A DNA stretch of 32,179 bases from Verrucomicrobiaceae bacterium (GTDB lineage Bacteria; Verrucomicrobiota; Verrucomicrobiia; Verrucomicrobiales; DEV007). Position 1 is the first letter of the stretch, and every line of letters starts with the position of its first letter. Shown in pieces: positions 24,872-32,179 of this stretch. The notes beneath the pieces are model-generated. The model made no database searches and was not told where the DNA came from. It was given only the letters and a program-made list of their open reading frames with translations. The position numbers and the translations under genes were made by a program. Where the stretch lies: positions 1-32,179 of the forward strand of contig SHBV01000032.1 of assembly GCA_004211885.1 (NCBI GenBank). The letters run 5' to 3'.

Positions 24872-26527
24872 TCAGTTTGTATTGGGTGTTGTCTTTTGAC
24901 GTGTCAATAGAGCAATGAGACCAAAAGTAAGGATTAGACCGGGTCCCCACCATCCAATCTTCCCGTGAGACGCCCATGCTGCACCAAGAGTAGCAACGAC
25001 CGTAGCAATTATCATTAGGATGTTCCATCTTAGGAGAGAGGAGCCTTCCGGGCGCCTGTCGCCGAGCAAACTCTTTGAGTTCATCATTAAGAGAAATGTT
25101 ATATAAGCTATGGGTAGTAAAGTCATTCCAAATACTGATACCGGGATTGCTAGCCATGGTCCGAGTTCACCCCAAGCTAAGGGGCCAAAGAAGCCGATCC
25201 CTCCTACAATTAAACAGCCTACTCTGTGAGGAGTTCCTCCATCAGGAACTCCCAACATTTCACAGACCGCAAATCCATTAATTAACATAAGTATGACTAT
25301 TGTAGATACAGCCATGGCTAATACTCCGATTCCAAATACGTACTGAGAGAAGAGGTTCCCGGTGAATGGTTTGAGGGCATTTGCTAGTTCAAACTGGGTT
25401 CTTTTAGCTGTCATCATTTCAAGAGTAGCATTGGCTTTTTCTGGAGACGGCATTGCTATATAGATGGCTTCTAGTTTTGCTGACTTTTCTTCATTGCCCA
25501 GTGTGGATTTTTCTTTATCAGTTAGTTGCTCTACTAGCGAAGCGCTATTTTCGAATTTATTATTATCCATATTGCCATGGAACTGAGAGGCTGCTGCGAT
25601 GACAAGGCATCCCGTCGCGATTACAAAAGGAATGAATAATCCTGTAGAAAGGTCGAAAACAGCCAATCCTCGATGCTCTTTGCCCCACTTCCTACGCAAC
25701 ATTGAATAGGGAAGAAGAAAGGTCATATTAATTCCGACTGTGGTGCCAAAGGCTGCAATAATATTATCTCGCTGGCGTCCAACTATGTCAGCTGTCCATT
25801 TATCTCGATTGGCTTGATCAAGTTGCTCAATGTATGGCATGAAAGTTTCAGCAGGTCTGAATAGCGCACCGAAATCAGGCATGAGACCACTGAAAACATT
25901 GGCCCAATTTAAGGGGGAGTTCTCAGCAAAGGTAAGAACGATTACTACGCCTATAAATGAAATGACAACTAATCCAACTAAGATTTTTAGCAGAAGTTCG
26001 AAGCGAGCCACTCCTTTGTTGCCAGCGCCATAAGACCAAATAATTGTTGTCGCAATGGCTAATACAATAGCGGATATCAGCAATTTAGATCCTATGGTGT
26101 CAGGAAAGACGCCAGGAGCAAGATTAGTTGCGATTGCTCCGAATGCTAAATTGAATTGAGGTAGTACCCATACCAAATTTGCCACTATCGTCGCACCTAG
26201 CCATGCCCAGCCGAGAAATGGTGAAATGTGTTTATTAATGGATCTAAATGGCCTTTCTCCAGTTGAGAGTGTTACGTATGCAATTGCACTTAGCATTACA
26301 ACACCAAGAATCATTGCGAGGGGTTGTACCCACATGAAATTCACTCCTCCAATAACACCTACACCAAGGGCACCGACTAAGGATCCTCCTCCAAGTGTTA
26401 TGGCGCTTTGCAACCATCCTGGTCCGCAAAGTTTAGTGTATGTTTTGATTTTTGCTCCTGTGCCTTTATTGGCAACAGAGGCTAGTAATTCTTTTTCTGC
26501 AGTTAGAGAGTCTTCGGATTCTGACAT
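24872..26527 (-). CDS. Nramp-related membrane transporter with extra soluble insertion
   Basis: A 551-residue membrane protein with about 11 predicted helices and an N-terminal soluble segment of about 30 residues. C-G-P-G-W-L (34-39) and the start of the first helix align with Nramp proteins, but the Asp-Pro-Gly-Asn metal motif is absent; G-G-G-S (46-49) occurs near its place, and the TM6 region (G-I-N-M-T-F-L-L-P-Y-S) lacks Met-Pro-His-Asn. About 70 hydrophilic residues (about 318-390) are inserted between two late helices. Similar long Nramp-like proteins occur in PVC genomes. It is not closely alike to the transporter at 389-1633. Divergent from the sulfatase at 26639 across 111 bases, it may share regulation with it. 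Family membership is moderately secure, the substrate is unknown. Confidence 0.7.
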   Translation of the reverse strand: MSESEDSLTAEKELLASVANKGTGAKIKTYTKLCGPGWLQSAITLGGGSLVGALGVGVIGGVNFMWVQPLAMILGVVMLSAIAYVTLSTGERPFRSINKHISPFLGWAWLGATIVANLVWVLPQFNLAFGAIATNLAPGVFPDTIGSKLLISAIVLAIATTIIWSYGAGNKGVARFELLLKILVGLVVISFIGVVIVLTFAENSPLNWANVFSGLMPDFGALFRPAETFMPYIEQLDQANRDKWTADIVGRQRDNIIAAFGTTVGINMTFLLPYSMLRRKWGKEHRGLAVFDLSTGLFIPFVIATGCLVIAAASQFHGNMDNNKFENSASLVEQLTDKEKSTLGNEEKSAKLEAIYIAMPSPEKANATLEMMTAKRTQFELANALKPFTGNLFSQYVFGIGVLAMAVSTIVILMLINGFAVCEMLGVPDGGTPHRVGCLIVGGIGFFGPLAWGELGPWLAIPVSVFGMTLLPIAYITFLLMMNSKSLLGDRRPEGSSLLRWNILMIIATVVATLGAAWASHGKIGWWGPGLILTFGLIALLTRQKTTPNTN

Positions 26528-26573
26528 TTGAGAGTTTGTATTTACTTACTGAGGTTGGATAATGAGATGAGTT

Positions 26574-26581
26574 TGAGCTCA
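26574..26581. promoter_or_regulatory. Palindrome in the divergent transporter/sulfatase spacer
   Basis: TGAGCTCA is an eight-base perfect palindrome about midway between the divergent transporter and sulfatase starts, and 22 bases before the -35 hexamer of the sulfatase promoter. A second overlapping repeat (ATGAG...CTCAT) surrounds it. It could be an operator, but a palindrome this short is expected now and then by chance. Confidence 0.25.
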
Positions 26582-26602
26582 TGACAAGACACATTCTCGA
26601 AT

Positions 26603-26632
26603 TTGACGGCAATGCTGATTATCCTCTATAAT
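26603..26632 (+). promoter_or_regulatory. Sigma-70-like promoter of the sulfatase gene at 26639
   Basis: TTGACG (26603-26608), an 18-base spacer and TATAAT (26627-26632) form the best -35/-10 pair seen in the window. The expected start site, about seven bases after the -10 box, falls on or next to the ATG at 26639, so the transcript would be leaderless or the true start codon is the second ATG at 26651. Confidence 0.6.
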
Positions 26633-26638
26633 GATTGA

Positions 26639-28078
26639 ATGAGATATTTAATGAGAGTTTTTACTGTTTCTATAGGTATTTTTTTAATAAGTCCTATTTT
26701 ACACGCTGTTGATAAACCTAATTTTATTCTCATTAATGTGGATGATCTAGGCTGGACTGATCTTGGTTGCTTTGGCAGTAAGATATATGAAACGCCGAAT
26801 ATTGATGATTTAGCCAAAAATGGTATGCGTTTTACAGATGCATATGCAGCTTGCGCAGTCTGTTCGCCGACTAGAGCCGCCATTATGACTGGTAGGTACC
26901 CAGCAAGGGTAGGAGTTACAGATTGGATAAGGGCAAGGTTTCAAGGCGGAAAAATTCCAAATGATAAAAAAAATCCAATGGGATGGATCGGATCTAAGAC
27001 CAATAAAGTTTTGTGCCCAAAAAATGCGCTATGGATGGAAAGTGAAGAAATTACTATAGCTGAACAACTTAAAAGGGTTGGATATAAGACTTGCCATATT
27101 GGGAAGTGGCATTTGGGAGCAGATGACTGGTATCCTGAGAGGCAGGGATTCGATGAGAATTATGGAGGTTGTGATTATGGGCAGCCGCCTAGTTATTATG
27201 ATCCTTTTTCTAATAAAAGGTTAAAGGGGATTAACGGGTTGCCGGGGAAAAAGAAGGGGCAATATCTCACTGATCGAGAATGTGATGAGGCCTTAGGATT
27301 CATCTCAAGAAACAAGAAGGCTCCATTTTTTATTTATTTTGCTAATTATGCGGTCCATACACCGATCCAGGCAAAGGTATCTTTATTGGATAAATACAAA
27401 AGCAAGATCAACAAATTATCTAGCGTTAAACAAAAAAATGCAGCTTATGCAACTATGGTTGAAAGTGTGGATCAGGCAGTGGGCAGGATCCGAGAAAAGC
27501 TAAGTGAATATGATCTTAGTAAAAATACGGTCATTATATTTACATCTGACAATGGCGGTTTGTTGGGGCCAACTAATAATGCTCCTCTCCGATCCGGCAA
27601 AGGTTACCCTTATGAGGGAGGTATACGAGTTCCTTTAATTGTCCATTGGCCAGGTGTTATTAAAGTTGGAGGAATTAGCAGTGTACCAGTGAGCAGTGTT
27701 GATTATTTCCCAACTATTTGTGCTGCTGCTGGAGTTGCATTGCCCTCTAAGAGTATTATCGATGGTTTTGACTTAAAGCCTTTAATGGAAGGTAAAGGTT
27801 CCTTAAATCGTGAAGACTTGTTTTGGCATTTCCCTCACTATCGGGGAAGAGTAATGCCTTATACAATCATACGCAGTGGTTCATGGAAATTGATCAAGCG
27901 TTATGATGGGAAAGAATATGAATTATTTAATCTTGCCCAAGACATTGGAGAATCAGAAGAACTTTCAAATAAAATGCCAGAGAAAATCAAAGAGTTGGAT
28001 GCAAAGATATCAAAGTGGTTGAAAAAGACTGGAGCGAAGGTTCCTAAACCTAATCCAAATTATGCTGGCAATAAATGA
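26639..28078 (+). CDS. Type I sulfatase (formylglycine-dependent), exported
   Basis: A 479-residue sulfatase with a signal peptide (about 1-23, ending L-H-A). The first metal site is D-D-L-G-W, the modification motif C75-S-P-T-R places the formylglycine at Cys75, and G-K-W-H-L-G, F-T-S-D-N-G-G and G-G-I-R-V-P follow in the usual order. It resembles arylsulfatase A / N-acetylgalactosamine-sulfatase-like PVC proteins, but the natural substrate is unknown. The ATG at 26639 is only about seven bases after a strong -10 box; a start at the next ATG (26651, Met5) would give an equally good signal peptide. It is divergent from the Nramp-like transporter and convergent with the cstA-like gene with three bases between stops, leaving no room for separate terminators. 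Confidence 0.9.
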   Translation: MRYLMRVFTVSIGIFLISPILHAVDKPNFILINVDDLGWTDLGCFGSKIYETPNIDDLAKNGMRFTDAYAACAVCSPTRAAIMTGRYPARVGVTDWIRARFQGGKIPNDKKNPMGWIGSKTNKVLCPKNALWMESEEITIAEQLKRVGYKTCHIGKWHLGADDWYPERQGFDENYGGCDYGQPPSYYDPFSNKRLKGINGLPGKKKGQYLTDRECDEALGFISRNKKAPFFIYFANYAVHTPIQAKVSLLDKYKSKINKLSSVKQKNAAYATMVESVDQAVGRIREKLSEYDLSKNTVIIFTSDNGGLLGPTNNAPLRSGKGYPYEGGIRVPLIVHWPGVIKVGGISSVPVSSVDYFPTICAAAGVALPSKSIIDGFDLKPLMEGKGSLNREDLFWHFPHYRGRVMPYTIIRSGSWKLIKRYDGKEYELFNLAQDIGESEELSNKMPEKIKELDAKISKWLKKTGAKVPKPNPNYAGNK

Positions 28079-28081
28079 ATT

Positions 28082-29986
28082 TTAGCAGCTTCTCCCACCG
28101 TCATTTTGAGTATCAGTTTGACTGTTAATTGGTGGAAGTGATTGCTCTAAAACTCCTTTTGCTTTTGGCCAAGCGATTGAAGCTTCAATTAGCATCCATA
28201 TTTCAAGAGTGAGTGTGGCTAATCCAATTGTGGCTAAAAGGGGTTTTTGTCCTGCGATCCATCCATTTGGTTTGAAAAGCTCAATAACCATTGCTGAGGC
28301 AGGCAGAATTAACATGAAAATTGCAGGAATTGCTATGAACCAAATAGGGAGGTTGCGGCGGCGCATCCAAAATAAAATGACAAGGAATGCCAGGCCACCT
28401 AGCAACTGATTAGTTGCTCCGAAAAGCGGCCATAAGTTGAGGCCTCCTTTTCCTGCATTTTCCCAGGACCATTCCAATCCAGTAGTGGGGCTGGCGGCGA
28501 CCCCAAATGCTAGAATCACAGCCAGGATAGTTGCTCCGTGTTTGTTTGCGAGCCAGCTCAGAGGGTTTAGGCTTAAGTTAATTTTAGTATTGGATTCGGC
28601 TTTAGATTTTTTTGTAGATAAAGTGGTAGCAATCTCTTGAATTACATAGCGTTGGAGTCTGCACGCCGTATCCAAGGTCGTAGCGGCGAAGGAAGCAACG
28701 AAAACGCCCATAAGAGCGACTGAAAATTGCGGAGCTAGACCAAGAGCTTTTAGGAAATTGGCAGCCCCATCAACAAAAGCTCCTACCTTTGCACTAAGTC
28801 CTTTTGCTCCTCCCCAGCTGTCATAACGATCCAAGTAAGCATCCTTTCCTGTAAAAAAATTTCCATTGCTTGATTCGGTTCCTAGTCCTAATCCTGAAAC
28901 ACAAGCTAAGATGACTAGGACAGCAAGAAACCCTTCTGTCAGCATCGATCCGTACCCAACAAATTGTGCGTCTGTTTCGCACTTTAGTTGCTTTGAGCTG
29001 GTTCCGCTTGATACAAGACAATGGAATCCGCTAATGGCGCCGCATGCGATTGTTATAAATAAGAAGGGGAAGATCCAAGGTGCTCCTTCCGGTGAATCTG
29101 CTCCAAGTCTTGTCGCAGGCGCTATGATTTCAAGTGAAGGGCGAGCTGAGTCCCCGATCGGAGCACCGCCCCATATGCCAGCTACAATTAATCCAACCAA
29201 AACAAGGCCTACAGAGCTCAATAACTGCATGCTGTTAATGAAGTCTCTTGGTTGCAAGAGAGTCCATACTGGGAGCACTGATGCGATGTAGCAATATCCT
29301 AAAAGGACGATGACCCATGTTATAACTGACCAGTCAGCAAGGGCCGAGTTGAATTTGCCAAGCGTCCCGTCATTGCCATAAAAAACACTCAAATACATGA
29401 TAGCCAATGCAATGATTGAGGGTATTAAAATATTAGCCCCTTTTCTATGGATAAGAATACCAATAGAAACTGCAATTGGTATTTGGATGAAGCATGGGAA
29501 AATTGCGGCTGGATACATTCTGAAAACAGAAGCTATAACTAGTCCAAAGATTGCTAGTACAATGGTCAGCGCCATAAAGAGGATTGATAGGAAAAGAATA
29601 CGAGTGCGAGGAGCTAAAATGCGACCTGCAATGTCTCCGACAGTTTGCCCTCTATTCCGCATTGAAACCACTAACGAGCCAAAGTCGTGAACGGCTCCAA
29701 TAAGAATTGATCCAAAAATCACCCACAATAGTGCAGGTAGCCAACCCCAGACTACTGCCAATGCGGGGCCAACAATGGGTCCTGTCCCTGCGATTGAAGT
29801 GAAATGATGCCCGAAAATAATGCTTTTTTTTGTTGGCACGAAGTCAATGTCATCATTCAGTTGAATGCTTGGAACTTCTGCTTCTGCACTTAATTTGAAG
29901 ATTTTTCGACCGAGGAACTTTCCATATGTATGGTAAGCTATGAGGTAAAGAAAAAAGGCACCAATAGCAATGAGAAGAGTGGGCAT
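28082..29986 (-). CDS. cstA: CstA-family carrier (carbon-starvation protein; peptide/pyruvate transporter type)
   Basis: A 634-residue polytopic inner-membrane protein. The N-terminal signature F-G-H-H-F-T-S-I-A-G-T-G-P-I-V-G-P (about 58-74), the stretch around G-A-V-H-D-F-G, and the C-terminal L-W-P-L-F-G-A-T-N-Q-L-L-G-G identify the CstA family. E. coli CstA and BtsT are about 700 residues and take up peptides or pyruvate; this one is a shorter full-length relative, and which substrate it prefers cannot be told. It is divergent from the SLC13-like permease across 82 bases. A TATAAT on the minus strand (30003-30008) lies 17 bases before the start and could be its -10 box, although without a good -35 hexamer. 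It ends three bases from the sulfatase stop. Confidence 0.88.
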   Translation of the reverse strand: MPTLLIAIGAFFLYLIAYHTYGKFLGRKIFKLSAEAEVPSIQLNDDIDFVPTKKSIIFGHHFTSIAGTGPIVGPALAVVWGWLPALLWVIFGSILIGAVHDFGSLVVSMRNRGQTVGDIAGRILAPRTRILFLSILFMALTIVLAIFGLVIASVFRMYPAAIFPCFIQIPIAVSIGILIHRKGANILIPSIIALAIMYLSVFYGNDGTLGKFNSALADWSVITWVIVLLGYCYIASVLPVWTLLQPRDFINSMQLLSSVGLVLVGLIVAGIWGGAPIGDSARPSLEIIAPATRLGADSPEGAPWIFPFLFITIACGAISGFHCLVSSGTSSKQLKCETDAQFVGYGSMLTEGFLAVLVILACVSGLGLGTESSNGNFFTGKDAYLDRYDSWGGAKGLSAKVGAFVDGAANFLKALGLAPQFSVALMGVFVASFAATTLDTACRLQRYVIQEIATTLSTKKSKAESNTKINLSLNPLSWLANKHGATILAVILAFGVAASPTTGLEWSWENAGKGGLNLWPLFGATNQLLGGLAFLVILFWMRRRNLPIWFIAIPAIFMLILPASAMVIELFKPNGWIAGQKPLLATIGLATLTLEIWMLIEASIAWPKAKGVLEQSLPPINSQTDTQNDGGRSC

Positions 29987-30068
29987 GTATAATGAATGTT
30001 AAATTATATACTATAACAAATTAGCTAGAGGTTTTTAATTATCTGTTCCTATTGGACTTACCAACTTC

Positions 30069-31850
30069 ATGGATTTCAATCAAATTTTTGTCTGTATTAT
30101 TCTTGTACTGGTTTTTATCGCTTTTGTGAAGGAGTGGTTTTCTCCCGACTTGGTTGCTATGGGCGCATTTGTATTACTTGTTGGCGCGGGAATATTACCA
30201 GAGGAAAAGGCATTGGCAGTGTTTTCTAATCCAGCGCCAATAATTGTTTCATGCATGTTTGTATTGAGTGCAGCTTTAGAAAGGACAGGTACTATTGAGG
30301 CGTTAGGGGAATGGTTTGGAAAGTTGGCTGGAACTAGAGAGATGCGGATTCTTGTAATGTTGATGCTGATTGTAGCGCCGCTTTCTGCTTTTGTTAATAA
30401 TACACCTGTTGTTGTTGTTTTTATGCCAATTCTTTTAGCGTTGGCTCGCAAGCATGATCTTGTGGCGTCCCGGTTTTTAATTCCACTTTCATACGCTGCC
30501 ATTGTTGGAGGGACTTGCACTATTATAGGAACTTCAACTAACCTAGTTGCGTCTGGAATTGCTAAAGAGAGAGGGCTTGAAGAGTTTGGTATGTTTGAGG
30601 TGTCGAAATTGGGTATTATTTTTGTTGCAGTGACATTTTTCTATATGCTTTTCATTGGAAGGAAGTTGTTGCCTGATAGGGTGACTCTCTCTACTCTTTT
30701 TGAGTCGGACGAAAGTAAAGAGTTTCTAACGGTTGCTGTCATTAGCAAAGGGTCTGAGTTGATAGGTAAGAAAATCAAGGATTCTCGACTTGGAAAAATT
30801 CGTAATTTTCGAGTGATTGAAGTAGTCCGATCTGGCAATAAACTTACGGGTTCAATTGATCAGATTGTTTTTAAAGAAGGTGACCAATTATTAGTTAAGA
30901 CAAGAGTCGAAGGTGTGATGGATGCAGGTGAAACTACAGGCATTGAAATTGGGGTTGAAGGAGAATTGGGTCTTCAGAGATTGCATACTGATTCGGCGGT
31001 TTTAATTGAGGGTGTAATTGGGCCAGGGTCTTCTCTTGTGGGGCGCTCTTTAAAAGATTTGAATTTCCGCGAACGTTTTGGAGTGATTATTCTCGCAGTG
31101 CATCGACGCGGTGTGAATTTGAGGGACAGCTTTGAAAATGTGAAGCTTGCTTTTGGAGATACGATCCTAGTAGAAGGTGCCGTTGATCGCATCAATACGC
31201 TTTCGCAGGAGCGCGATTTTATTAACTTATCACAGCCTAAGGGGCGTTCTATTAGAAGATCAAAGGTTCCATTTGCGGTTGGTGCATTGTTGCTTTTTAT
31301 GGTGCTAGCTTCATTGAAGGTGGCGCCGCTTATTGTTTTAGCGTTGGGTGCTGCATTATTTACTTTATTTACTAGGTGCATTGAACCCTCAGAGGCATAT
31401 GAGTCCATTGACTGGAAAGTGGTTTTTATGATATTTGGGATGTTAGGTCTTGGTAGTGCATTGCAAGAGGTGAAAGTTGTCGAAAATATCGCTCTTAAAG
31501 TTACTGATTGGGCAGCGATTCTTAATAATATCCATGTACTGGTTGCTGTTATTTATCTTATAACGGCCGTTTTAACAGAGATTATAAGTAACAATGCTGT
31601 TGCTGCTTTGCTCACTCCTATAGCGATTACCATCGGTGTAGCATTAGATATAGACCCACGACCGCTTGTTGTTGCGGTGATGTTTGCGGCTAGCGCAAGT
31701 TTTTCTACTCCTATTGGGTACCAGACGAATACTTATGTTTATGGTGCTGGTGGATATAAGTTTACGGATTTCTCTAGGGTTGGGATCCCATTGGCACTAA
31801 TACTTTGGGGTTTATCAACATTTCTTATACCATTGATGTGGAATACCTAA
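30069..31850 (+). CDS. SLC13-type permease with two TrkA-C (RCK_C) domains
   Basis: A 593-residue inner-membrane carrier. Two membrane halves flank a cytosolic block. The first half holds the N-N-T-P-V-V and G-T-S-T-N-L motifs and the second I-S-N-N-A-V-A and G-Y-Q-T-N-T, the paired Ser/Thr-Asn-type signatures of the anion/Na+ symporter (ArsB/NhaD/SLC13) superfamily. Two TrkA-C ligand-sensing domains lie between them (about 211-283 and 300-376). Such proteins include sulfate transporters of algae and bacteria, so sulfate or a dicarboxylate are the main candidates. It is close to two sulfatase genes, which makes sulfate import plausible, though this is inference. No clear -35/-10 pair was found ahead of it. 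Confidence 0.85.
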   Translation: MDFNQIFVCIILVLVFIAFVKEWFSPDLVAMGAFVLLVGAGILPEEKALAVFSNPAPIIVSCMFVLSAALERTGTIEALGEWFGKLAGTREMRILVMLMLIVAPLSAFVNNTPVVVVFMPILLALARKHDLVASRFLIPLSYAAIVGGTCTIIGTSTNLVASGIAKERGLEEFGMFEVSKLGIIFVAVTFFYMLFIGRKLLPDRVTLSTLFESDESKEFLTVAVISKGSELIGKKIKDSRLGKIRNFRVIEVVRSGNKLTGSIDQIVFKEGDQLLVKTRVEGVMDAGETTGIEIGVEGELGLQRLHTDSAVLIEGVIGPGSSLVGRSLKDLNFRERFGVIILAVHRRGVNLRDSFENVKLAFGDTILVEGAVDRINTLSQERDFINLSQPKGRSIRRSKVPFAVGALLLFMVLASLKVAPLIVLALGAALFTLFTRCIEPSEAYESIDWKVVFMIFGMLGLGSALQEVKVVENIALKVTDWAAILNNIHVLVAVIYLITAVLTEIISNNAVAALLTPIAITIGVALDIDPRPLVVAVMFAASASFSTPIGYQTNTYVYGAGGYKFTDFSRVGIPLALILWGLSTFLIPLMWNT

Positions 31851-31851
31851 C

Positions 31852-31865
31852 CGTATATTTATACG
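31852..31865. other. Short inverted repeat after the permease gene
   Basis: CGTATA-TT-TATACG begins two bases after the permease stop codon. The six-base arms and two-base gap are too AT-rich and too tight, and lack a U-run, to call a terminator. It may be a minor attenuator or chance. Confidence 0.2.
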
Positions 31866-32024
31866 TTAAATACATATTATATCAAACGGATAGTATTTTA
31901 GGTTGCGGGTTGGGGCTTTTGGAACTAATGATTGCGACTCAATTTTTGGGTTCAAAGAGCCTAGAAAACACACTATTTTATTGAATCATTTGAGCCTGTA
32001 GTAACTATCAAAATATCACTGGAT

Positions 32025-32179
32025 ATGGCAAAAAAAACTGCAAAGAAGAAAGCACCTGCAAAGAAGAAAGCTCCGGCTAAGAAGAAAGCTCCTGCAAAGA
32101 AGAAAGCTCCGGCTAAGAAGAAAGCTCCGGCTAAGAAGAAAGCTCCGGCTAAGAAGAAAGCTCCGGCTAAGAAGAAAGC
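32025..32179 (+). CDS. Histone-H1-like Lys/Ala/Pro-rich DNA-binding protein, N-terminal part
   Basis: An open frame begins at ATG 32025 and runs off the right edge after 51 complete codons. The start M-A-K-K-T-A-K-K is followed by a repeated A-P-A-K-K-K hexapeptide. Extremely basic, low-complexity A-P-A-K-K tails occur in bacterial histone-H1-like and AlgP-like proteins, which bind and compact DNA or nucleoid RNA in the cytoplasm. Composition alone supports the call; any globular domain would lie outside the window. Its upstream spacer (31851-32024) has no evident promoter hexamers that I would assign. It could alternatively be the N-terminal tail of a ribosomal or nucleoid-associated protein. 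Confidence 0.7.
   Translation, partial: MAKKTAKKKAPAKKKAPAKKKAPAKKKAPAKKKAPAKKKAPAKKKAPAKKK
32052..32177 (+). repeat. 18-bp in-frame tandem repeat in the histone-like gene
   Basis: Seven consecutive 18-base units, each coding A-P-A-K-K-K, continue to the right edge. Units 2 and 4-7 are identical in sequence (GCTCCGGCT then AAGAAGAAA); units 1 and 3 use CCT GCA instead of CCG GCT, and unit 1 begins with GCA. The pattern shows recent amplification with a small amount of earlier synonymous drift. Confidence 0.95.

Noticed and set aside
28866..29291. 141-codon plus-strand frame opposite the cstA-like gene
   Set aside because: It is antisense to a clearly conserved transporter, with no signal of its own; it arises from codon structure of the opposite strand.
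30080..30520. 146-codon minus-strand frame opposite the SLC13-like gene, and a similar one at 30974-31408
   Set aside because: Both are shadows of a conserved membrane-protein frame and show no domain, start context or coupling.
31852..31865. Rho-independent terminator after the permease gene
   Set aside because: The stem is short and AT-rich, has a two-base loop and no T-run.
32052..32177. CRISPR-like or VNTR interpretation of the 18-bp array
   Set aside because: Units are contiguous without spacers, in frame and codon-structured, so it is a protein-coding repeat.

Overview
This window most likely comes from a member of the PVC superphylum, with Verrucomicrobiota or a relative such as Lentisphaerae favoured over classical high-GC Planctomycetes. 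The basis is the gene content: a PVC-type CxxCH heme protein with HEAT repeats, two Tat-exported DUF1501 proteins, a DUF1549/DUF1553 cytochrome, a cytochrome/WD40 fusion, PPC-domain proteins, type I sulfatases, a DUF6807 protein and a lysine/alanine/proline-rich histone-H1-like protein. The DNA is AT-rich (about 40% GC where I counted). Shine-Dalgarno sequences are mostly weak, and GTG starts occur. No tRNA, rRNA, CRISPR array, insertion sequence or phage gene was seen. The species is not identifiable by eye.

Layout. (1) 2-235: C-terminal end of a probable parallel beta-helix polysaccharide-active protein, compositionally richer in GC than what follows. (2) 5203 down to 389, minus strand: an amino-sugar operon encoding an exported SGNH hydrolase, a glucosamine-6-phosphate deaminase (nagB), a Gfo/Idh/MocA oxidoreductase, a compact N-acetylglucosamine-6-phosphate deacetylase (nagA) and an Nramp-fold transporter lacking the usual metal-ligand motifs. 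(3) 5356-9695, plus: a degenerate SGNH-like exported protein translationally coupled to a large propeller-HEAT-cytochrome c protein. (4) 9697-11046, minus: a sulfatase, divergent from a PQQ-like beta-propeller protein and a small PGPGW-like membrane protein (11123-12853). (5) 13043-24854, plus: six consecutive genes that look like one operon, preceded by a possible -10 box and a leader hairpin. They encode two tandem DUF1501 proteins, a BIG2/cytochrome/DUF1549/DUF1553 protein, an IPT/PPC protein with coiled coil and PE/AP repeats, a cytochrome/WD40 protein with coiled-coil insertion, and a DUF6807 protein. (6) 24872-26527, minus: a second Nramp-like transporter, divergent from a second sulfatase (26639-28078) with the best sigma-70-like promoter in the window. 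(7) 28082-29986, minus: a CstA-family transporter, divergent from an SLC13-type permease with two TrkA-C domains (30069-31850). (8) 32025 to the right edge: start of a histone-like protein made of perfect 18-bp repeats.

How the parts may fit together (inference): the cell appears equipped to attack sulfated, acetylated, amino-sugar-containing glycans outside the cytoplasm (beta-helix protein, two sulfatases, SGNH esterase), metabolise GlcNAc-6-phosphate to fructose-6-phosphate inside, and move the resulting ions and acids (SLC13-like, CstA-like and Nramp-like carriers). The most intriguing part is the 13-25 kb block: an extracytoplasmic module with multiple c-type heme sites and alkaline-phosphatase-like Tat proteins, in which two adjacent proteins carry similar lysine/glutamate-rich coiled coils. 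I know of no experimentally established function for this combination; it is the best candidate here for an undescribed system.
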